Assembly: GCA_905233745.1 (NCBI GenBank)
Contig: CAJODA010000011.1
Coordinates: forward strand, 1 to 41,991
DNA from: an uncultured Bacteroidales bacterium
Lineage (GTDB): Bacteria; Bacteroidota; Bacteroidia; Bacteroidales; WCHB1-69
Reading direction: 5' to 3'
DNA: 41,991 nt
The notes under the pieces are model-generated. The model was given only the letters and a program-made list of their open reading frames with translations. It was not told where the DNA came from and made no database searches. The position numbers and the translations under genes are program-made. The stretch's first letter is position 1. Each line of letters begins with the position of its first letter. Positions 10,154 through 17,729 of the stretch are shown here, one piece after another.

Positions 10154-10731
10154 TACGCTTCGGCGGGAGCGGCTTCTTCGGTGGCGGGAGCCTCTTCTGC
10201 GGCGGCAGCGGCTTCTTCAGCAGCCTTGGCGGCAGCTTCTTCCTCAGCGGCCTTGGCGGCGGCAGCAGCGATTTCCGCATTGCGAGCGGCAATCTTGGCT
10301 GACATAGCTTCCTTAACCTTCACCTCTTCGGCAATACGCTTCTTCACGATGTCGCGCTTTTTGTCAGCCTCTTCGCGAACGATGTTGCTGAGCTTGCTGT
10401 TCTTCTCCTGCTTCCAGGCCTCGAAACGTTTCTGGGCCTCAGTCTCGGAGAAAGCGCCTTTAGCCACACCTCCTTTGAGGTGCTTCATCATGTAAACGCC
10501 TTCACGTTTGAGAATCGCACGGGCGGTATCGGAGGGGGTGGCACCATTCTCCAACCAATAGAGTGCGCGTTCAAAGTTAATGTTGAGCGTTGCGGGATTG
10601 GTCAGGGGGTTGTAAGTGCCAAGATCTTCGATAAAACGTCCGTCACGTGGTGCTCGACCATCCGCAATTACGAGGTGATAAAAAGGTTGGTTCTTTTTAC
10701 CTCTTCTCTGTAATCTGATTCTTGTTGCCAT
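10153..10731 (-). CDS. rpsP: 30S ribosomal protein bS16 with Ala/Glu-rich C-terminal extension
   Basis: MATRIRLQRRGKKNQPFYHLVIADGRAPRDGRFIEDLGTYNP; long AAAAKAAEEEAAAKAAEE tail. Confidence 0.96.
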   Translation of the reverse strand: MATRIRLQRRGKKNQPFYHLVIADGRAPRDGRFIEDLGTYNPLTNPATLNINFERALYWLENGATPSDTARAILKREGVYMMKHLKGGVAKGAFSETEAQKRFEAWKQEKNSKLSNIVREEADKKRDIVKKRIAEEVKVKEAMSAKIAARNAEIAAAAAKAAEEEAAAKAAEEAAAAAEEAPATEEAAPAEA

Positions 10732-10809
10732 AAAAAATTGGTTTTTTGTTAATTAAAAAATCTTTTCACCTGAAAGGAACGGATTTTCTCCGCTTCTTTT
10801 TTGGGGCGG

Positions 10810-10817
10810 CAAAAATA
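10810..10817 (-). promoter_or_regulatory. -7 box TATTTTTG upstream of rpsP
   Basis: TAnnTTTG, divergent from the 10846 box. Confidence 0.5.
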
Positions 10818-10845
10818 CATTTTTTTTTGAATCATCAATTTTTAT

Positions 10846-10853
10846 TATTTTTG
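10846..10853 (+). promoter_or_regulatory. -7 box TATTTTTG upstream of the 10870 gene
   Basis: TAnnTTTG match 16 nt before the ATG. Confidence 0.5.
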
Positions 10854-10869
10854 CCCTCTTTAAAAAAGG

Positions 10870-13800
10870 ATGGAAAGTTTTTTCAGACGAACTCATAAAA
10901 CCCTCTTGCTCTGTGCTATGTTATGCACGTTGATGCTCTGCGCCCCCACGAAGTCGGAAGCACAGTTCTACAACGGCTCGCAAATCAGCTTCGGCAAGAA
11001 CCGCGTGCAACACCAGAACTTCAACTGGCAGTTCATGCGCGCGGAACAGTATGACGTCTATTTCTACCCTACCGGCAAGGCACTTGCACAATATGTCTAT
11101 TTCAAAACCCCGCAAATTATTGCAGAGATTGAGGAAAAACTCAACTATAAGTCCAAGAAGAAACTGCAATTTATCGTTTACAACACCCAAGAGGATTTCC
11201 GTGAGTCGAATTTCGCCTACGATGACGACGACTTCTACAATCAAGGAGGTGTTACAAATGTGTATGGCACCAAAATATATGTATATTTTGACGGCAATCG
11301 CGCACATCTGGACCGGATGATCCGCAGTGGCATCATGAATGTCTATGCCCACTGGCTCGTGCAAGGCGCCACTGTGGGGTCCAACATGACCTACGACTAC
11401 CTGATGGATGTCTCCAACTGGTACTTCAGTGGACTTGCTTCCTATTTTGGAGAATCCTGGAACAGCGATGTGGACGCCCATGTCAAAGACGGTATCCTCA
11501 CCCAACGCTACGCTGACTTTGACGACCTGTCGCCGCGTGACGCCACCTACGCCGGCCATTCCCTATGGAAATATATTGCCGACACCTACGGCGAAGATGC
11601 CGTTTACAAGGTTCTATACGCCACTCGCGCCTTCAAAAGCTCATCCCGCGCCTTCTACTATGCCACCAAAGTACCTTATCAGACCTTGCTGTACAACTGG
11701 TACAAATATTATTGCGTGATGTACTACCCCGACCTGGAGCGGCAAATACCCCAAGGCAACGGGATCGTCAAACACCCGAAGCCCAATCGCGAATACACCC
11801 GGTTCTGCTTCGCCCCGGACGGGAACAGCTATGCCTACGTAACCAACGAGGCCGGACAAGTCCGCGTGTGGCTCAAAACCGCAGACTCCAAAAAGCCGAA
11901 GTGTATTCTGAAACGTTTTCAGAAAATCGAAGATAATCCCGACCTCTCCTACCCCCTACTGGCCTGGCACCCGACAGAGCCCGTCCTCGGCATGACCTTC
12001 GAATCAAAAGGTCACTGCTATTATTATCCGTATGACGTAACCAAACGCAAATGGCAGAAACGTTTCCTGGTAGATGTGGAAAAGATCACCTCCTGGTGCT
12101 ATTCCGACGACGGGAAGCTGATGCTGTTTTCGGGATTCAAAAACGGACAGTCTGATATCTTCCTGTACAGCTTCCTGTCCCGTTCCTTCCAAAATCTCAC
12201 CAACGATTTTTATGATGACTACGCTCCGATTTTCGTACGTAAACAGCAACAGATTGTTTTTTCCTCCAACCGGCCCCGGGATTCCATACAACTGAAAGAT
12301 GAGCTTACAGAAGCCACCCCGCAGGACCACTATGACTTATTCCTCTATTCGTATGCCCAAAACAACCCGGAGCTGCTCCGCGTGACTGAATCGGGGGCGG
12401 GCAATGCGTACGACGCCCGACGCGTGGACCAGGACAACATCATTTTCTTAGGTGACGAGAATATCTATGTAAACCAGTATGTGGCCCGCTTCGACAGCGC
12501 CATCAGCCGTATTGACACTGCAGTACACTATATGTCGTTTGCCAAAACTCATCCGCTAACCGACTTGGGTGTGAGTGCGCTGGAGCACGACTATGACGCT
12601 GCCAATCATCAGACGGCCAGGATTTCCCTGAAAAACGGGGTGAAAGGTATCTACTGGGAAGAGTTGGACCTCAACCAAACCCCGGACGTAAAACCCTCTT
12701 TCTTCCATCAGAAAATCATGATGGACAACGAACGCAAGGAACAGTTGCTACAGCCTGATACCATGGTTTTGGATAGTATTTCTCCCGATTCCATTGTTCC
12801 AAAAGAGGAATTCTACATGCCTGTCGGAAGCGGATACAAAATCCAATACTCCATAAACAAAGTCATCACCCAGGCCGACTTCAGCTTCCTGAACACCACC
12901 TACCAACAGTTTGAAGGGGGCACTTCACCCATTTACCTCAACACCGGGTTTAACGCCCTGTTCATGCTGGGCATCAACGACCTGTTTGAGGACTATCGCG
13001 TCAGCGGCGGATTCCGAATTGGAATTGACCTGAACAGCTATGAGTTCATGATGAGTTACGAGAACCTGTCGCGGCGACTTGACCGACAAGTGGTGATTTA
13101 CCGGCAGTCCATCACCTCCTCCATCCGGGATTATGTCTATAAACAGCGATCCAACAGTCTCTTCTATATTCTCAAGTTTCCGTTCAACAAAATCCATAGT
13201 ATGCGGCTGACCTTAAGCGGTCGCTATGAAACGAACGTCATCGGAGCATTGAGCGACAACAGTCTGCAGATGCCCGACCAGCGCCACGTATGGGCAGGTG
13301 TAAAGTTGGAGTACATTTTCGACTCCTCCAAAGAGCTGTACACCAACCTATGGCGTGGCACCAAGATGAAAATTTTTGCAGAGTACAACCAGCGTTTGGA
13401 GCGTGAGACACAAAACCTGCTAGTGGTGGGTTTGGATGCACGAAGGTCTTTCAAGTTGTACAAGAACATGACTTTTGCCATGCGCCTGGCAGCCTCCGCC
13501 AACACCGGGTCAGCGCGGCTGGTTTACTATATGGGTGGCGTGGACAACTGGATCAGAGCCAAGTTCAACAGTGACATCTGGGTTGACCAGTCGAAAAACT
13601 ACGCCTATCAGACCCTCGCCACCAGCATGCGCGGATTCGAGCAAAACATTCGCAACGGCACCTCTTTTGTGCTCTTGAGCGGCGAACTACGTGTGCCTTT
13701 TGTGCAGCTGATAGCGGGACGCAAGGTGTCGTTTAACTTCCTGAATTCGTTGCAACTGAACCTATTCGGTGACTTCGGGACGGCATGGACCGGCATTACT

Positions 13801-14025
13801 CCCTATTCAGAAGAGAACTGCCTATATACGCGGTACATCACCAGCGGTCCCATCTCCGTAATGGTAAAGCGGAATGTGGATCCGTTTGTAGGCGGGTTCG
13901 GCTTTGGGCTCCGGTGCAACTTGCTCAGCTACTTCCTCCGGTTTGATTATGCCTGGGGCGTGGAAGATTTCAAGATTTACGACAAGAAAGGCATGTTCAT
14001 GTTCTCCATCGGAACTGATTTCTAA
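10870..14025 (+). CDS. Large envelope protein: MA-peptidase-like N-terminal domain, TolB-like propeller, C-terminal beta-barrel-like region
   Basis: N-terminal LQFIVYNTQEDFRESNF...GGVTNVYGTKIYVYFDG; propeller strands IVFSSNRPRDS; C-terminal alternating strands ending MFSIGTDF. Confidence 0.65.
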   Translation: MESFFRRTHKTLLLCAMLCTLMLCAPTKSEAQFYNGSQISFGKNRVQHQNFNWQFMRAEQYDVYFYPTGKALAQYVYFKTPQIIAEIEEKLNYKSKKKLQFIVYNTQEDFRESNFAYDDDDFYNQGGVTNVYGTKIYVYFDGNRAHLDRMIRSGIMNVYAHWLVQGATVGSNMTYDYLMDVSNWYFSGLASYFGESWNSDVDAHVKDGILTQRYADFDDLSPRDATYAGHSLWKYIADTYGEDAVYKVLYATRAFKSSSRAFYYATKVPYQTLLYNWYKYYCVMYYPDLERQIPQGNGIVKHPKPNREYTRFCFAPDGNSYAYVTNEAGQVRVWLKTADSKKPKCILKRFQKIEDNPDLSYPLLAWHPTEPVLGMTFESKGHCYYYPYDVTKRKWQKRFLVDVEKITSWCYSDDGKLMLFSGFKNGQSDIFLYSFLSRSFQNLTNDFYDDYAPIFVRKQQQIVFSSNRPRDSIQLKDELTEATPQDHYDLFLYSYAQNNPELLRVTESGAGNAYDARRVDQDNIIFLGDENIYVNQYVARFDSAISRIDTAVHYMSFAKTHPLTDLGVSALEHDYDAANHQTARISLKNGVKGIYWEELDLNQTPDVKPSFFHQKIMMDNERKEQLLQPDTMVLDSISPDSIVPKEEFYMPVGSGYKIQYSINKVITQADFSFLNTTYQQFEGGTSPIYLNTGFNALFMLGINDLFEDYRVSGGFRIGIDLNSYEFMMSYENLSRRLDRQVVIYRQSITSSIRDYVYKQRSNSLFYILKFPFNKIHSMRLTLSGRYETNVIGALSDNSLQMPDQRHVWAGVKLEYIFDSSKELYTNLWRGTKMKIFAEYNQRLERETQNLLVVGLDARRSFKLYKNMTFAMRLAASANTGSARLVYYMGGVDNWIRAKFNSDIWVDQSKNYAYQTLATSMRGFEQNIRNGTSFVLLSGELRVPFVQLIAGRKVSFNFLNSLQLNLFGDFGTAWTGITPYSEENCLYTRYITSGPISVMVKRNVDPFVGGFGFGLRCNLLSYFLRFDYAWGVEDFKIYDKKGMFMFSIGTDF

Positions 14026-15206
14026 GCCTGCTTGAATGGTTTCACCGCCCGTTCAAAAATACCGTTCAGGTAAGCGATAACCATGCCGTAATTGGAAACA
14101 GGGATACCTGCTTCAACAGCAGGTTTGAGGCGGTTTATCAACTGTTTTCGGGTAATCATGCATCCGCCGCATTGGATGACCATGGCGTATTGCCGTATAT
14201 CGGGGATGGCGTTGAGGCCGGACACGAAGTCGAAATGCAGTTGTTTGCCAGTGTGCTGTTGGATCCAGCGGGGCAGTTTACCGCGCCCGATGTCCTCGCA
14301 CGAGGTGAGGTGCGTACAGGACTCCAGCATGAGAATCCGGTCGCCATCCTGCAAGTTGTCGATATGCGGGGTGCCTTGCAGGTAGTGCTCGAAGTCGCCC
14401 TTGTGATGCGCCAGCACGATGCTGAAACCCGTGAGCGGGATGTTCTCCGGCACATCCATGGACACGCGCCCGAACATCTGGCTGTCGGTCACCACCAGTT
14501 TGGGAGCCGGGTTACGCCGGAGCCAGTCAGCCACCTTGTCCTCCTTCAGAACCACGGCGATGGCGTCGTTGTCCAGAATGTCGCGGATCATCTGCACTTG
14601 CGGGAGTATAAGCCTGCCTTCGGGAGCCTCCGCATCAATGGGAGTCACCAGTAGCACGGTGTCGTTCTCCTCTATAATGTTGCCCAGAAGCGAGTGCGAG
14701 ATATAGGCAGATGGGGGCATCTTTTGCACGATGGCGTCCAGCAGAGCTGGTATGCCCTGACCGGTCCTCGCGCTTACATCATACATATTGTGGTCGATCA
14801 CCCCGTCGGGAAGCGTTGTGCTTGGGCTGAGGTCGGACTTGTTGTTGGCAATGACAAACGGAACCTCATATTCGTGGAGCTGGTCCATCAGCGCGCGTTC
14901 CGGCTGGCCGCACACGTGGTCGGTGGTGACCAGAATGGCGAAGTCGATGGTTTTCAGAACCTCCAGGGTCTTCTGGATACGCTTCTGTCCCACTGTGCCT
15001 TCATCATCGATGCCGGCGGTGTCGATGAGCACCACGGGGCCGATGCCGAAGATTTCGATGGATTTTTTCACCGGGTCGGTGGTGGTGCCGGCGGTGGCAT
15101 CCACAATGGCGATATCCTGTCCGGTGATGGCGTTGATGAGGGAGCTTTTCCCGTTGTTGCGCCGCCCGAAGATTCCGATATGGGGTTTAGTCTCGCGTCC
15201 TTTCAT
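14022..15206 (-). CDS. hydF: [FeFe] hydrogenase H-cluster maturation GTPase HydF
   Basis: GIFGRRNNGKSSLINAITGQDIAIVD P-loop, VLIDTAGIDDEG, NKSD; C-terminal HLTSCEDIGRGKLPRW and IQCGGCMITRKQL Fe-S motifs; start trimmed to MKGRETK. Confidence 0.93.
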   Translation of the reverse strand: MKGRETKPHIGIFGRRNNGKSSLINAITGQDIAIVDATAGTTTDPVKKSIEIFGIGPVVLIDTAGIDDEGTVGQKRIQKTLEVLKTIDFAILVTTDHVCGQPERALMDQLHEYEVPFVIANNKSDLSPSTTLPDGVIDHNMYDVSARTGQGIPALLDAIVQKMPPSAYISHSLLGNIIEENDTVLLVTPIDAEAPEGRLILPQVQMIRDILDNDAIAVVLKEDKVADWLRRNPAPKLVVTDSQMFGRVSMDVPENIPLTGFSIVLAHHKGDFEHYLQGTPHIDNLQDGDRILMLESCTHLTSCEDIGRGKLPRWIQQHTGKQLHFDFVSGLNAIPDIRQYAMVIQCGGCMITRKQLINRLKPAVEAGIPVSNYGMVIAYLNGIFERAVKPFKQA

Positions 15207-15214
15207 AGTGGTGG

Positions 15215-15222
15215 CAAAAGTA
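15215..15222 (-). promoter_or_regulatory. -7 box TACTTTTG upstream of hydF
   Basis: TAnnTTTG match on the minus strand. Confidence 0.4.
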
Positions 15223-15262
15223 CAAAAAAATCCTATCTTTGCCCCGTCACAAACCCGCCACC

Positions 15263-15341
15263 CATGCCTGCAGGCCGATGGTCCGCACATTATGGGCATG
15301 TTTAGTGAATAAATCTCAATGATTTATTGATAATAGTTTCT
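15263..15341. repeat. Repeat copy A flanking TA module 1
   Basis: CATGCCTGCAGGCCGATGGTCCGCACATTATGG ... TCTCAATG; similar to 15959-16029. Confidence 0.6.
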
Positions 15342-15386
15342 TTGCACAGAAAGACATTAGAGGATTAACAATAATTGTTTTTTGTT

Positions 15387-15394
15387 TATCTTTG
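15387..15394 (+). promoter_or_regulatory. -7 box TATCTTTG upstream of TA module 1
   Basis: TAnnTTTG match about 20 nt upstream of the antitoxin ATG. Confidence 0.5.
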
Positions 15395-15414
15395 CCGCGT
15401 TAAAAACGTATGCT

Positions 15415-15618
15415 ATGAAAAAGAAAACCTACAAAACAAAACCACAGAACGATATGGAGGCGCAAGAGCCTGCTGCCCCTTACAACATTTCCCGTCAAAC
15501 AATTGCCATGAAGGACAAATATCTTCCTGATGGATATATTCCGCTTGACCAATTTGGAGAAATTTTCCATCAAAAACTCGATGCCTGCTATGAAAACATA
15601 CGAAGTGATTGTCAGTAG
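15415..15618 (+). CDS. Putative antitoxin of TA module 1
   Basis: Small ORF overlapping a ParE/RelE-like toxin; MKKKTYKTK N-terminus and YENI motif shared with the second antitoxin at 40792-41007. Confidence 0.65.
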   Translation: MKKKTYKTKPQNDMEAQEPAAPYNISRQTIAMKDKYLPDGYIPLDQFGEIFHQKLDACYENIRSDCQ

Positions 15619-15895
15619 TGCAGCAGTATTGGATTTGGAGGGTATCTCATCATACGTAGCGGAACAATATCGTCAGGAAAGTGGTCATAAATATGCTAAC
15701 CGGATCCTCGGGCAATTGGCTTCTTTAAATTATACCGCTGACATTTTCCAATATAGTCGTTTTGCTTCAGTCAAAGCAATCCACGCTAAAGCTAAAACTA
15801 TTTCTATTATCAATCACCGATGGACGGTGGTTTTCCATACTGAAGATTATTATGTGATGATTGATCGTATTATCCCTTCCAAAATGGTAATGTAA
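15590..15895 (+). CDS. ParE/RelE-family toxin, TA module 1
   Basis: MKTYEVIVSSAAVLDLEGISSYVAEQY...WTVVFHTEDYYVMIDRIIPSK; RelE/ParE-like C-terminal strands; overlaps the antitoxin by 29 nt. Confidence 0.75.
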   Translation: MKTYEVIVSSAAVLDLEGISSYVAEQYRQESGHKYANRILGQLASLNYTADIFQYSRFASVKAIHAKAKTISIINHRWTVVFHTEDYYVMIDRIIPSKMVM

Positions 15896-15958
15896 TGCAC
15901 CATTTCCCCCGCACACCTACGGCGTGCGCCTATCCTTCCCACATGCCCGCCCACTACA

Positions 15959-16029
15959 CATGCCCTGCAGGCCGATGGCCTGCGCATAATGGAAATATCT
16001 CAATGTGCATCAATAAATAATAACAATGA
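15959..16029. repeat. Repeat copy B flanking TA module 1
   Basis: CATGCCCTGCAGGCCGATGGCCTGCGCATAATGG ... TCTCAATG; similar to 15263-15341. Confidence 0.6.
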
Positions 16030-16089
16030 TGTTTACAAGACTAAAGGGAAACTCCCGTTTTTAAAATGGTTGAACTCAGCGTGCCACGA

Positions 16090-17367
16090 TTATTCGTTTA
16101 TCGTCCCATATAAATCGTAATCCGCCGCATCGACGATTTTCACATTATAGAATTCTCCAATTTTCAGGGCTTTGTCCTTGCGGATCAGCACGCTGTTATC
16201 TACGTCGGGAGAGTCGAACTCGGTGCGGCCCACGTAGAAGTCCTGATCTTCGGCATCGACAATCACCCTCAAGGTTTGGCCCACTTTGGCCTCGTTGAGT
16301 TCGCGGGAGATGCCTTCCTGCAGTTGCATGATTTCGTTCACACGGCGGGTTTTGATGTTACGGCGCACGGGATCGCCAAGGTCGTAGGCGGGTGTGTCAT
16401 CCTCCCGTGAATAGGCGAATACGCCAAGACGCTCAAAACGGTTCTTACGAACAAACTCCACCAGCTCCTTATGTTGTTCATGTGTCTCGGTAGGATAACC
16501 TGAGATGAGGGTGGTGCGCAGTGCAATACCCGGCACCGTTTCACGAATGCGGGCAATAAGATCATAGATATATTGTGAGCTACCGCCCCTGCGCATACTT
16601 TTGAGAATGTCATCGCTGATATGCTGGAACGGAATGTCCAAATATTTGCAATATTGAGGATAGGCATTCATCACCTCCAATGCTTCGTAAGGGAAATTAA
16701 GAGGATATGCATAGTGCAGCCGTATCCATTCCAGACCTTTCACTTGTGCCAGGGCTTCCATAAGACCAGCCAGTTCACGCTTGCCGGTGAGGTCCACGCC
16801 ATAGTAGGTGAGGTCTTGGGCGATAAGCATCAGTTCCTTCACCCCTTGATCGACAAGTTTGCGGGCCTCCTCAACCAACAGGGGAATGGGTTTTGACACC
16901 TGCTTCCCGCGGATAAGCGGGATGGCACAATAGGAACAGCTGTGGTCACAACCTTCCGAAATCTTAAGATACGCGTAATGAAACGGGGTGGAGAGCAACC
17001 GCTCACTACTACCCAACAGATCGAAATCAGGCATTCCGGTCAGCTCCTTGAGCTCCTCAAACGTGTAGAAACCATCCACCTCGGGCAGTTCGTCCACGAG
17101 CTCCCGCTTACAGCGCTGAGCCAAACAGCCCACCACAAAAATCTTCTTAACCTGTCGGCGCATCTTGCGTTCTATCTGCACCAGAATCTCGTTAACAGAC
17201 TCCTCACGTGCATCTCCGATAAAACTGCAAGTGTTCAGAATGACTACGTCCGTTTTCATCGTACCTTCAAAGAAGATACGGTGGCCTGATTTCTGCAACC
17301 GCGCTGCCATGATTTCTGAATCGACTATATTTTTGGAACACCCTAACGTGATAATGTTGACGGTCAT
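16090..17367 (-). CDS. rimO: Ribosomal protein uS12 methylthiotransferase RimO
   Basis: MTVNIITLGCSKNIVDSE, LNTCSFIGDAREES, radical SAM SEGCDHSCSYCAIPLIRGKQVSKP, C-terminal TRAM-like region. Confidence 0.95.
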   Translation of the reverse strand: MTVNIITLGCSKNIVDSEIMAARLQKSGHRIFFEGTMKTDVVILNTCSFIGDAREESVNEILVQIERKMRRQVKKIFVVGCLAQRCKRELVDELPEVDGFYTFEELKELTGMPDFDLLGSSERLLSTPFHYAYLKISEGCDHSCSYCAIPLIRGKQVSKPIPLLVEEARKLVDQGVKELMLIAQDLTYYGVDLTGKRELAGLMEALAQVKGLEWIRLHYAYPLNFPYEALEVMNAYPQYCKYLDIPFQHISDDILKSMRRGGSSQYIYDLIARIRETVPGIALRTTLISGYPTETHEQHKELVEFVRKNRFERLGVFAYSREDDTPAYDLGDPVRRNIKTRRVNEIMQLQEGISRELNEAKVGQTLRVIVDAEDQDFYVGRTEFDSPDVDNSVLIRKDKALKIGEFYNVKIVDAADYDLYGTINE

Positions 17368-17390
17368 ATCAATGTGTATTTTTGAGACGG

Positions 17391-17398
17391 CAAAAATA
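17391..17398 (-). promoter_or_regulatory. -7 box TATTTTTG upstream of rimO
   Basis: TAnnTTTG immediately downstream of a terminator T-tract. Confidence 0.5.
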
Positions 17399-17403
17399 AA
17401 AAA

Positions 17404-17427
17404 AAAGCCCCTGCAATGAGGGGCTTT
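17404..17427 (-). terminator. Rho-independent terminator after the 17446 lipoprotein gene
   Basis: AAAGCCCCT-GCAATG-AGGGGCTTT perfect hairpin followed by T-run on the minus strand. Confidence 0.85.
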
Positions 17428-17445
17428 GTCTGTACAAAATACGGA

Positions 17446-17670
17446 TTATAAAGTTGTCTGGCATTTGACTTCAACCTTAGTTCCTACCAGAGGCGCTGTA
17501 TAAGATTGATTGTAATCCGTGCATTTTTTTCCACCCTCTACTGTGAAAGGATCTCCCGTTTTCTCGAGGACACCATCATAGTAAGTTTTGCACTCACATT
17601 TCTTGTCACATGACGTTGTCATGAATGTCAGCAACAGGCCGACTGCGCATAAGCATAATAATTTTTTCAT
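17446..17670 (-). CDS. Small Cys-rich putative lipoprotein
   Basis: MKKLLCLCAVGLLLTFMTTSC lipobox-like signal; SCDKKCECK cluster; own -7 box TATATTTG at 17713-17720. Confidence 0.6.
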   Translation of the reverse strand: MKKLLCLCAVGLLLTFMTTSCDKKCECKTYYDGVLEKTGDPFTVEGGKKCTDYNQSYTAPLVGTKVEVKCQTTL

Positions 17671-17712
17671 TTTTTTTTAAGTTTTTAAAGGTTAATGTAT
17701 CTCTTTTGGGTG

Positions 17713-17720
17713 CAAATATA
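17713..17720 (-). promoter_or_regulatory. -7 box TATATTTG upstream of the small lipoprotein
   Basis: TAnnTTTG match on the minus strand. Confidence 0.45.
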
Positions 17721-17729
17721 GCATTTTTT

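Noticed and set aside
10153-10300. Ala/Glu-rich tail of bS16 as a frameshift artefact
   Set aside because: Frame is continuous and the extension runs cleanly into rimM with a 1-nt overlap; similar extensions are, to my knowledge, common in Bacteroidota bS16.
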